A stretch of DNA of 64,000 nt from Glebionis coronaria (lineage: Eukaryota > Streptophyta > Magnoliopsida > Asterales > Asteraceae): positions 210,970,592 to 211,034,591 of the forward strand of contig CM046882.1 of NCBI GenBank assembly GCA_025667525.1, written 5' to 3'. The notes below the pieces were generated by a model, which did not search any database, was not told the DNA's origin, and saw nothing but the letters and a program-made list of their open reading frames with translations. Positions 20,393 through 31,241 of the stretch are shown here, in pieces; within the stretch, counting starts at the first letter, position 1, and each line of letters begins with the position of its first letter. The position numbers and the translations under genes were made by a program.

Positions 20393-21270
20393 CTTGTCTG
20401 ACTAGAACTCACACTTGGAGAATTTAGCGTACAGCTGCTTCTGGCGATGAATCTGTAGTACTGTACGAAGATGGTCTTCGTGTTCCTCCTTGGACTTAGA
20501 GAAAATCAGGTTGTCATCGATGAAAACAATGACGAACTACTCCAGAAGTTCACGTAAGATTCTGTTCATCAAATCCATGAACACTGCTGGAGCATTGGTA
20601 AGGCCAAATGGCATGACTACAAATTCGTAGTGGCCATAGCGTGTACGGAAAGCAGTCTTGGCGATGTCCTGCTCCTTAACCCGTAGCTGATGGCAGCCTG
20701 ACCTTAGATCAATCTTGGAGAAATGTTTGGCCCCTTGGAGTTGGTCAAACAGATCGACTATACGTGGGAGTGGATACCTATTCCTAATGGTAATCTTGTT
20801 GAGCTTGCGATAATCTATGCAAAGACGCATACTGTCGTCCTTCTTCTTAACAAATAAGACCGGTGCGCCCCATGGAGATGCGCTCGATCGAATGAAACCT
20901 CGTTCCAGAAGTTATTACAGTTGATCCTTCAGCTCCTTTAACTCTATGTGAGCCATGCGATAAGGAGCCTTGGAAATCGGCTCAGCTCCTGGGATGAGCT
21001 CGATATTAAATTCCACTTCACGAGCAGGTGGTATGCCAAGAAGTTCTTCTGGAAATACATCCGAAAATTCTGACACTATCGGCTGATCCTGAATTGATGG
21101 GGATTCAACATCCATGTCATGAACAGTAGCTAGATAACCCTCGCAACCATGTGAAAGTAGTGCACGTGCTTGCAGGGTTGATATGATTTGTACAGACCTG
21201 CCGGGTACGAACCCGTTGTGAATGTACTCTGGCGCATTAACATCATCGAAGATGACTCGATATGAATGGC
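20393..21270 (-). pseudogene. pol: Protease remnant tail and reverse transcriptase palm, element E
   Basis: Begins in the protease/RT linker (about 21270: IFDDVNAPEYI, GFVPGRSVQII), then [66 protein letters not shown], and the palm motif [14 protein letters not shown] (the family's YVDD/FIDD box). Two stops before LERGFIR, one directly before the FIDD segment and one before FLGHIL break the frame. The protease DSG/DTG active site is absent because sequence between gag and this segment has been lost. Confidence 0.9.
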
Positions 21271-21334
21271 AGTCTATGGTAGCGAATGTTTACCTCTTAT
21301 CGGGTCTCTCTGCTTCCCCGAACTCATCTCTCTC

Positions 21335-22018
21335 CTACAGCATCTCCAGCTTACGTGCTGCATCGACCAATTGTGCTACTGTGTTGAACGTAGCACACAC
21401 CAAGTTGTTTACGACCGATGTGCGAAGATCCCACCTGAAGTGGTGTGCCTGCTCTTCAGGAGTACCTGCTGCACCAAGGAAACCAGCTAAGAGAAGAAAG
21501 CGCTGCATTAATTTGTTGCTATTCTCCCCAGCTCTCTGTCGGATCCCATGGTACTCTTTCTTCAGCTTGTCCTGCTCAGCCTTGGGAAAGAACTGCTCCA
21601 ACACCCTATCCCTGAACTGAGCCCATGTCAAACCAGCCACCCGATCATCACCTCCCTCAGACTGCTTCAGTGTTAACCACCAATTTAACACATCACCTTC
21701 GAACCGGTAGCATGCCAACCTCGACTTGAAAACAGGGTCACAACCCATAGCATCGAAGATCTTCTCAATGTGATCCAACCAGCTTTCAGCTTCACTGGGG
21801 CTATCTGTTCTCTCGAAAGCTCGAGGACGGAGCTTGTTGAATCTCTCCATCCATGTGGCCAATGTCACTGGAGGAGGAGGAGGAGGTACTGGGTGATGTT
21901 GCTGATTGTTGGCAGTCTGAACCTCAGCCCTGATTTCGTTCCTCAGCTGAGGAAGCATAGCTTGCATTGCAGCTTGGATTGCTGCATTGAGTTGTTCTTG
22001 CTCGCGTGTGAGAACCAT
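21335..22018 (-). pseudogene. gag: Truncated gag, element E
   Basis: Open from the ATG at 22018 (MVLTREQEQLN) for about 227 codons; upstream in-frame codons are leader. Residues 1-35 are helical, then there is a PPPPPPP stretch, then the Retrotrans_gag core: WMERFNKLRPRAFE, AESWLDHIEKIFDAMGC, LNWWLTLK, WAQFRDRVLEQFFP and a family-specific helical end. It stops right after KLEML. The normal basic region and CCHC knuckles are missing, and only about 65 bp separate this stop from sequence belonging to the protease/RT linker. An internal deletion therefore removed the Gag nucleocapsid part and the catalytic half of protease. Confidence 0.9.
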
Positions 22019-22450
22019 CTGACAGTATAACATAAAATACATAATTAAACTGATCAAAATATAAACTATATACATGAAAAAAATTTATACCAATAAATCA
22101 TGAGAAAATTTTTATGAAGGAAATTTGTACATGAATGCATGATGCAGTTTTATGAAAACTTTTGTATGCACGAGTGTGAACACCTATGGTCAGTTCACTC
22201 AAAACAAAAGACATGGCGAGGGGACGCCTATGGGTCGGTCCGAAATTTAAAAGTTTTGATAAAACACATGCGACTAAATAGGGACAGTCATGTACCAACC
22301 ATTACTTAGTCATAAGCCTGCGACAATGACATATATATGTATGCATGAAAATGATGAATGCATGAAAAACTGACTGTCAGTTCTAGGAAGACCATAGTGA
22401 CTACCCACTAATCACAGGTCATGTTTTGAGAGCCTACAGGTCGAAGCCTT
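22019..22450 (-). other. 5' leader of element E
   Basis: Untranslated leader, related to F's leader (shared AAGGCTTCGACCTGTA and AGTGGGTAGTCACTA words). No further feature is seen. Confidence 0.6.
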
Positions 22451-22463
22451 GGCTCTAATACCA
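22451..22463 (-). other. Primer-binding site, element E
   Basis: The minus strand reads TGGTATTAGAGCC, iMet-type with one change, four bases from the LTR. Confidence 0.9.
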
Positions 22464-22761
22464 TAATTGTAACACCCTATTTTGATAAATGGAATATCAC
22501 GCGTGATTATGGCGTGTCATCAAAGCATACAAGGATAAATGTCTAAACATTACATGACCATAAAGGAAATACCAGAATCAAACATCGGTAGTCCAAAAGT
22601 AGAACTCATCACACACAAACATAAGTACTGTAAATGAAAGGACTAAACAATGTCCATGGAAATGAGTATCAAAGTATAGATAAATGCATAAAGTAAAGAA
22701 GGCTAGAAAGCTTCCAGTCCATATGTACGTACGCTTAAAGTCTACGAGCGTCCCTGAGTAC

Positions 22762-23454
22762 CTGCCATTTTGGGAACATGAAAAGGAAAACGGCTGAGAA
22801 ATACGCTTAGTGCACGGATATACAAATAGAGCATGAATAATATAAGCATATAAGCATGAAACAGCGAAAGAAACTAAGTCCTGGATAACCTGGTTATATC
22901 TTAGTAAAACTGGTTTTATAGTATGAAAAGCCTTATGTTTATCTTGTAAAAACTGTTTAACATATTTACCATTAGCCAATATAGGTCATGAAATATCCAC
23001 GTGCATGAATACTTGGAGGGGTGACCTTGTCATGCAAATTAGAGGGGCTGCCTCTAATTTAATATACTGGTTTTGGGTAGGAGGGATCAGCTCCTTGTGA
23101 ATGATGCAAGGAACACACCACATTCACACTGAGTAATCTGCTGAAAATATGTAAACTAGGATGCACCCATACACCCCACCTGATAATATAATAAACGGCC
23201 AAAAGCTGAAAGGGTCGCCATGAGCTATCACTCCGCGGTGGTGAAGTCATAACACCAGTGCCTCTAGTGTCATGGTTATGGTACCTCCATAACAAGGTGA
23301 AACTGGTCATGCATGTATATGGCTTTAGGTATTCTAATTAAACATATGCAATTCAAAAACATATAAAACATATACTGGGGAAAACAGTTGGCTGCATACG
23401 GGGAAATCCTAATAAGGAAAGAATGTCCATACTGAAAGGACGGAGAATCCGTAC
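22762..23454 (-). other. Candidate LTR intron, E 5' LTR (693 nt)
   Basis: Donor ATAAG/GTACGGATTC at 23454 and acceptor AAAATGGCAG/GTACTC ending at 22762. Same layout as in the 3' LTR. This copy would lie in the transcribed leader. Confidence 0.45.
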
Positions 23455-23743
23455 CTTATGTCCAGTGAACGAAGAAGACGAACGAAAGAGGGTCCAACTT
23501 CGGTATCACTAATGCTACATCAATACATACGTGTATAAGTATCTGATTACTGAGTACGTAACTGTTTATATATCATGTCTTAGCTTGTTTTATATGTTCA
23601 TGTCATGTTTTACTGATTTAAGCTTTATACTGCGTTTATCATATATTATGTCTCTTCTGATTAAGTATTACTTGTATTTCATGTATTATGATACTTGTAG
23701 TGTAATAATAAGTAACTTTCTAAAAATAGCAGGTTTCCTAAAA

Positions 23744-23863
23744 TAGAAAGTTTTCAAAAATAGAAAGTTACAAAAAATAGAAAGTTTCCAAAATTAGAAA
23801 GTTTCCAAAAAATAGAAAGTTTCCAAAAATAGAAAGTTTCCAAAATGAGAAAGTTTCCAAAAA
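23744..23863 (-). repeat. 17-bp minisatellite, 7 copies, E 5' LTR
   Basis: Same TAGAAAGTTTCCAAAAA unit as at 16496, but seven copies. The extra two units account for nearly all of the 36-bp length difference between the LTRs. Confidence 0.9.
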
Positions 23864-25410
23864 TAGAATTACTGCTTAAAATAGATAAGTTTCTAAAAAT
23901 AGAAAGCTTCCATAAATATATTAGCTGCCTTATTTAAATAAGTTTCAAAAAATAGAAAGTTTCCATAATTAGATATAAGCTGGATAATTAAGCTAATTAT
24001 ATAAGCTTAAGTGTTTACTGATTAATATTTTAAGTCATGTTATTATATGATATAGTTTATTAATTATTTCATGTAAATTAAATAAACTATAGGTTTTAAG
24101 TATTTAATTAAATATAACATGATTTAATTAAATAAAGGTAAAATAAATACTTAGGTTAAAACATGTATTATTATCTATAAATAATATAACCTAAGTCATG
24201 TAAATTAATTAATGATAAGTCATGGTTTTAATAATTAAATAATTATATAGTCTAATTAAAGATAAAATAATTAGGTTAAATTCATGTGTTAATAATAAAA
24301 TTAATAACCTAAGTCATGTAAATTAAATTAATCATGTTCATGCCTTTAATTAATTTAATTTAAATCTTGAAAAAAATAATATAACTTGTAAATATAATAA
24401 ACCTTGAAAAATAACTCATGAACCGGTCCGTGTTTTAAATTTAACATGTGTGAACCGGACCCGTGTTTAAAACCCATGAACCTGACCCGTAAACATCACC
24501 ATACCCCGACCAAAGTCGGGGTTTCACCTGCCTTGCTGCTGCCGTGACACCACCACCACCAAACTGAGACGTTATGGTCTCGGTGGTGTGAGTTTAAGCC
24601 AAGCCGAGACCCCTCTTGGGGCTCGGTTAGGCGTCGGCCAAACAACAAACACCCCTAAGCCCATGATTGATTAAACCCCATGATTAGTAACATGTTTAAT
24701 TACTTGTTTTTAATTAGTTTATTAAAAACCTTCATGATTTTATGTGATTAAATAAATCAAAACATAAAATAAAAGAGTTAGGGTTTATACCGATTACGTG
24801 AAATCAAGAAGGATGAACACACAACGATCCTTGCACTAGATCAAAGACCAAAATCAAACCGAATCACCGTTGTGGTGATGTAAACCCGGGGCCAAAAGGA
24901 ACCAAAAGGAAGAACTAGGGTTTTCTTGTTTTCTAAATTTTTGTGATAAATGAAGCATGTTTTTCCCTTTTCCCTAGTTAGTAAATTTTTACATGGGCTT
25001 GGCCCATGTTTCTTGTTGTATCCGTGGGTAGGGGCCCACATAAGGGTAACCCGAACCTTTCTCGTGTCTAAAATATAATTGTGTTCTCGTGTTCTTAATT
25101 TACTTGATTTAATTAGTGATCGATCGTGACTTAATATATTTATTCGTGCTCGTAATAAATATACACATACGTGATATTAGCTCGTGTTTAATTTACGTTC
25201 ATGATTTCATGTTCATATATTCGTGATTATAATTATTATGGAAATAATTATCGTGTATTAATACGTAATAAATACTTATCGTGTTATAACACGTACGTAC
25301 TACTTGTAATTCTTGTTCGTGAAACGAAAACTTGTTATAAAAGGAAAGTTATAATCATGTACGTACTATCATAAGGGTACTATTCATGGTAAAAGCATGC
25401 GGGTTTTACA

Positions 25411-27784
25411 ATATATAACATGAACATTTAATTATATTATAACACGAAAACACGAATATACGAACATGTAAATTATAACACGGGAAAAACTTCGGGTATT
25501 TCCCTTGTGGGCCCCATATGCCGCTGCACCAAAGAAAAAAAGGGCCAAGCCCAACTTGATTTTTAGTAAATAAATAAAAAGGAAAAACATTCTTTTCATT
25601 CATGGAGTTTTTCAAGAAAAATAAAACCCTAGCCTCCTTGTTTGTCTCCTTTGGCCGCCGGCAACAATAACACCACAAGGGGTGTTTGATTTGATTTTTG
25701 GTTGATAAATTCAAGCATTTGTGTTCGTATTATTAACCTCCATTCCTTACACGCATTGGTAATCCGTTATCCGTTTTCTTTTAATTCTTTTTATTTAATT
25801 ATGAACATGTAATCATGGGATTAAATAAACAAGTAATTAAAACATGTTAGATTTGTCATGGGGGAAAATTAAGGGATATTTTCGGGTTGGTTTGCTCGTC
25901 CGACACCCAACTGAGAGCCCCAAGGCTCTCTGCGTGTTTTGGTTTGCACCACCAACCGAGACTTTTGTCTCGGTGTGGTTGGTCTCGGTCGACAGCAGGA
26001 ACAATGGACCACGAATCACGTCGGGGTGTCTTTGTGGTTGATTGGGGGTCTCGGGAGCAAGCAGCCACAACCACCGACACACAGCCGGTGGCGGTTTTGG
26101 GTCAAGCAGGGGGAACCGTGGCGCAGCAGGGGTAACCACCGGCACACAGCCGGTGGGATTTCCATTGTGGTCAGCGGCTAGCCGAGAGGAACCACCGGCT
26201 GCAGCCGGTGGTGTGGTTACACTAGCAGTGGCAACCGGCCGAGCCGGTTTGCCACTGTTAAGGGTGCGTTTGGTTGGTCTGGTTCAGGGGGTTTCCGTTC
26301 CGGTTCACGACATGTCTTAATTAAAGTCACGGGTCCGGTTCATGACTAAAATTGTACAAGTATTTTATTTACAAGTTATATTATTTAACAAGATATTAAA
26401 TTAATTATTAACATGACTTATAATTAATTTAATTAATCATGAACTTAGGTTAATATTATTTATGAAATAATACATGTTTTAACCTAAGTCTTTATTTATT
26501 TAATTTAAAATATAGTATTAATTAGTTATTAAGACATGGAATATAATTAATTAACAATCATGACTTAGGTTACATTTAATATAGTATTAATACATTTTTA
26601 ACCTAAGTATTTTATACACCTTAATTTAACTAAATCATACTTGTATTTAATTAAATCATATAACCTATAGTTTATTTAATTAACATGATATTATTAATAA
26701 ATTATACTATAATCACATGCCTTATGTTATTTAACCGGTAAACTTAAGCTTATATTATTAGCTAATTAATTCAGCTTAATTCTGAATATGGAAACTTTCT
26801 AATTCAGGAAACTTACTATTTTTGGAAACTTTCTATTTTTAGAAACTGATCTATTTTTAGAAGTTAATCTATTTTTAGAAACTTTCTATTTTAGAAGCTT
26901 TCTATTTTAGGAAACTTGCTACTTTTAGAAAGTTATTATTACACAACAAGTATAATAATACCAGAAATACAAGTAATACTTAATCATAATACATGATAAA
27001 CACAACATAACCTTAAAATCAATAAAACAAGACAAGAACATATAAAACAAGCTAAGACACGACATAATCAGTTAAGTACTCAGTAAACAGAGTACTTATA
27101 CATGTACCCATTTCATGTAGCATTAGTGAGATCGAAGTAGGACTTCAATTTTTTCGTCTTCTTCGTTCACTGGACATAAGGTACGGATTTCCCGTCCTTT
27201 CAGTATGGACATTCTTTCCTTATTAGGATTCTCCGTTTGCAGCCAAATGTTTTCCTAGTATTGTTTTATATGTTTGATACTTATGTTAGTTTAAGAGCCT
27301 GAGCCATATACATGCATGACCAGTGTCACCTAGTTATGGAGGTACCATAACCATAACACTGGAGGCACCAGTGTTATGACTTCCCCATGGCAAAGTGATT
27401 ACTCGTGGGGTCCCTTTTCAGTTTTGGCAATTATATTATATTATCATGTGGGGCGTATGGGTGCATCCTGGTTACATGTTTACCAGTATTATCAGAGTGA
27501 TTTCGATGTGTGCCATACATCCTTCACTAGGAGTTGATCCCTCCTACCCAAACTATTTAATTAGAGGCAACCCCTCTAATTGCATGGCAATGTCTCCCCT
27601 CCAAGTATTCATGCACGGTGGAACCTCATGACCTATATAGGATATTGGCTAATTAATATAGTTTTCATATAAAAACATAAGTCTTTTCAAACTATAAAAC
27701 CAGTTTTATGAACACGTTCCAGGTTTTCCAGGACTTATACATTTCCGCTGCTATTAGTCTTATTTATGTTTCAGACATTCATAC
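25411..27784 (+). repeat. 5' LTR of F, second piece
   Basis: Begins with the second ATATA target duplication of E and continues the F LTR. A region of unusually high GC (25880-26300) carries several hairpins. Degenerate copies of the 17-bp minisatellite, reverse complement to those in E, lie at about 26785-26935. The candidate intron donor (27181) follows. The end is CATAC (27780-27784), the target duplication of G. Overlapping frames on both strands in the GC-rich part are not credible genes. Confidence 0.88.
26071..26255 (+). repeat. Cluster of CCGG-rich hairpins in F LTR
   Basis: Two copies of CCACCG(G)C/ACACA/GCCGGTGG hairpins (26071-26093 and 26135-26157). A perfect 22-bp palindrome lies at 26191-26212 (half-site ACCACCGGCTG). 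A further stem, AGTGGCAACCGGC with GCCGGTTTGCCACT, lies near 26226-26255. E carries smaller CCGAG/CTCGG hairpins at the matching LTR position. Confidence 0.8.
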
Positions 27785-30700
27785 TGTGACAATCCGTCAA
27801 TTTATGGTTGATATTTTATTCTCGAATATTATTTAAAAACATTATTTTAATGTTACAATATGAACTCACTTATTTTTGGGAAGAAATTTGGATTTACGTC
27901 TTGAAGTAGCATCGACTACGTTTAAACCGGAGGATTCAACGTTACGTGCTTACGTTTACATACACCGTCTTTGGTGACAGTCCGACATTTCAGAAAATAA
28001 ATTTGTCCATGAATATTATTTTGGAGTTTTAAATTTGTGTTGGTTCATGAACTCACAAATTCACGAGAAGAGACTAGGACTTACGATTTTATTTTAACGT
28101 CCTTTACGACTAAACCGGAAACCCTAGGATTACGTATTTACGTTTTCGAACTCCGTTTTTGATGAGACAATTTTTATTGGATTCGTTTTGTGACGTTGAT
28201 TCATAATTTATAAAAACGTTTTTCGTAAAACGACCCGAGGGCACGCAAATCGAGGAAACTAGAATCGATGAGTACCCGTAAATAAATGGGGATGAGACAA
28301 GTGGGACACTTGCCCCACCCCCATCAAAACCGGCCAAACTATAGCCACAACACCCTTTGAGGTGTCAAAGTGTAAATAATACACTTACACTTGTAACAAA
28401 GCTTACAAGTTAAGCTTTATCACCCCACTAACTAGTCAAAACCATCAAACTACTCACACATACCATTTCTCACCATGCAAACAACTCAAAATCTCTCTCC
28501 CATCCTCCATTGATGCCGTCCCATTTGCTCCACAAAAACACCATCATTGATCAAAAATCAACCATGAAATCTTATGTTATATACACATATGTTGAAGCCC
28601 TTTTGAAACCCTATTGATTGGTGGTCCTTATAACATCCAAGGAGAAGTTTTCATGGAGTATTAGGGCTGATTTTCCACAAGGTTTCTATGAAGAATGGTG
28701 GTCATGAAGGTGGTCTTGGTGCATCATAAGTTTCTCCATCAAAAACCATGTCCAAATCACAACCTACATCAACTTGGTGGCATAAAGATTGTCCTCCTCA
28801 TCTTCTTGTTATTTTGATTATGTAAACATGTATTTTATTTCCTATTGTATATGTATATGATGATTATATGATGATAAAAATGTTATGTGGGGATTTGGTG
28901 TTGATAAACATGATTAAAAAGGTGAAAAACTATAAAGAACAAGGTTAAAATCTTGGTTAAAAGTGATGGCTGTATAAAACAGTAAAGAAACAGGTCATGG
29001 GCTGATGAAATGATGAAGTAGAATGGATTTACAGTAAGCTATGGGTCTTGTACACATGTGAGAGTTGGCCATGCAATGGAATCATTGTAATGAGTGAGAT
29101 ATGATCAAAACAAGTTTAAGATACAAATCTGAGTTCACTGTTTTGGACGATTTTTAGAAAATACTTAGATGATGATTCAACAGTAGCTATAGAAGAGTTA
29201 AATGTAGCACATATTATTTAGTTTATGAGATAAAAATTTGAGCTTCTATCTCCATATAGAACTCAAGATATGGCAGTTTTGGTGAAAGTGAAGATAAAAA
29301 TCAGATTTTTGAAAAATAAAGTATAATACTATTATATAAGCACTCAAAATTATATTGTATAAAATGTAAAGTTAAAACCCACTAACTCATGAATTTTATT
29401 TATATAAATATGTTAAAGGTTAAATAAGTGGACATTTTATAACAATGGTAAGTTGTTAAGTTTTATAAGTTATAAAACTATAAACATGATTTTTACGACT
29501 TTTTCGGCTAATACCGTAAAATTAACGTTTTTGTTAAATAAAACTTAGATGGTTGGACCCGTCTAATGAAAACTTTATAAAACTTATATACTGATATATA
29601 GACATGTATAACAAGTAAAAACCGATAAAACCCGAACTATAGGGCATACGGGCATTAACGAGCTAAGTAAACATATTGGACTAATACTTGGACTAATACT
29701 TGGGCTAATAATTGGACCAAACAAGATGAACACTCATAAAAAGAACTTATTGGGCTTAACCCATTTAGGCCCAACTTGTAAAGTGTAAATACTGATAATT
29801 TAAGTATAACAAGGATTAATAGAAGTTAAGAACTTATAATAGGCTTATTGGACCTAAAACACGTAAATAGGTAAAACGAGAAAACTAGTATAAAAGTTAT
29901 CGACACATAACTCTAAAATGAGTAAACGAGAATATGTAAACTCACTTGATCATCATATATATATAATCATCATATGTATACATAATTGTTATTTTTATAA
30001 AGTCATTGGACAAACGTCTAAGACCGAGTATTATTTGTCCGTGATTGAAGCACGTACCATACGTCCGAATTGCCGATAACCCGCCTTCCCACATCAACGT
30101 GAGTTCATAGCCTCGCACTCTTTTAAATGTTTTATAAACCCGCGAGGGAGATAACATGTTAGTTTTTATAAAATAGGACACCATTTGTCCCGATTGTTTG
30201 TTTGTTGATTTGGACCCGAATGATTGAATGACCCGATTGTATGACCCGATAAATGATTAAAAGACCCGATAGATGAAATTAAATGGATTATTAAAGTTAG
30301 GTTATGTCACTAAAAGTCCCATTAGAATGAATTGTGAACTACCGGGATTTGGTAGACGCTTATACATTTAATAGTACTATTTGGGGACGATCACTCCAGT
30401 TCGCGCCTTGACGGTTGATCCCCGTCGTGCCACATTGATTGGTAAGCGAATTTATGTATGAGAAGATTTCCATAGCGTGACCTTTGTGACTACACGCTAC
30501 TTTAGATGGGCAAAATTGGTATCGGGTTAGCTACCCGTTGTTGGTTTAGTAAGGTAACAATGTCATGCGGCTTATAATAATCCAAAATTTACAAAATACT
30601 AATAGACGCTTCGAATTACGAAGTATTGCCTGACTAGCAATACAGGGTCATACTATTGATATTATTTTTGTGTTTTGGTTTTTATAACCATATTCATATA

Positions 30701-31226
30701 ACGGTTTTTATTTAGCTATATACAACGTCATAAGACGTATTGTATGATGTTTTTACGACATTGGCTCGTATAATGATTTTTATGGCAAACGCCTATATTA
30801 TGATTTTCGATAAGGATTTGTATAAAATGACTTTGGCTATTCTATGGCCTATTAAAATGATTTTCAGTAAAAATCTTATACTGATATTATATTGATGGAT
30901 TTTATTAAACTCTATGAATTCACTCGGCGTTATCGCTGACCTTTTATTTTAACATGTTTTATCTCAGGTACTTGAAGGTAATTCTCGGGAAGACAACAAG
31001 AATTCATGGCCCGCACTTAAACCATATTTCCATTCAAATACTTTGTAAAACTTTGAATGAAATATAATGACTTGGGACCGATGTAACTTTGATATTTATG
31101 AATGGAAATGCTTTATTATTAAACGACGCGATTTTTATGCGTTGTCTATGATGTGAGTAATGTGCTATCCCGTAATACCAACTAGTCTTCCGCTGTATTG
31201 AGTTGTATAAATTTGGGGGTGTTACA
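27785..31226 (+). repeat. 5' LTR of G (3.44 kb)
   Basis: Starts TGTGACAATCCG and ends GGGGGTGTTACA next to the PBS. Nearly identical to 36663-40121, and more distantly related to the A LTR. A 75-codon antisense frame (28110-28337) is repeated in the other LTR and has no credible function. Confidence 0.95.
30099..30967 (+). other. Candidate LTR intron, G 5' LTR (869 nt)
   Basis: Donor TCAAC/GTGAGTTC at 30099; acceptor TTTTATCTCAG/GTACTTG ending at 30967. A CTGAC branch-point-like motif (30936-30940) and a T-rich tract precede the acceptor. The acceptor lies 259 nt before the LTR end. Confidence 0.5.
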
Positions 31227-31229
31227 GTT

Positions 31230-31241
31230 TGGTACTAGAGC
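31230..31241 (+). other. Primer-binding site, element G
   Basis: TGGTACTAGAGC, three bases after the LTR. The conserved GTTATAGAGAAC follows at 31246-31257, as in A and H. Confidence 0.88.

Larger units (their letters stand above)
15219..25410 (-). mobile_element. Element E: complete Tekay-like chromovirus, defective (10.2 kb)
   Basis: A full-length minus-strand element: LTRs 15219-18125 and 22468-25410, PBS, truncated gag, RT, RNase H, integrase, chromodomain and PPT. The target duplication ATATA flanks it exactly (15214-15218 and 25411-25415). Removing E rejoins the F LTR, whose uninterrupted counterpart is seen at 60580-60610. It is non-functional: gag and protease are truncated and pol has stops, frameshifts and an integrase active-site change. 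Confidence 0.93.
22468..25410 (-). repeat. 5' LTR of E (2.94 kb)
   Basis: The plus strand runs TGTAACACCCT ... GCATGCGGGTTTTACA, matching the other LTR throughout. A 133-codon frame spanning the acceptor region is open in both copies (15329-15730 and 22578-22979), most simply because one LTR templates the other. Confidence 0.92.

Noticed and set aside
25837..26320. Six overlapping frames on both strands in F
   Set aside because: GC-rich sequence lacks stop codons by chance, and the hairpin-rich LTR lies here. No frame is better supported than its neighbours.
28110..28337. 75-codon antisense frame in the G LTR, repeated at 36988-37215
   Set aside because: Same reason: near-identical LTR copies. 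It is antisense to the element and has no recognisable domain.
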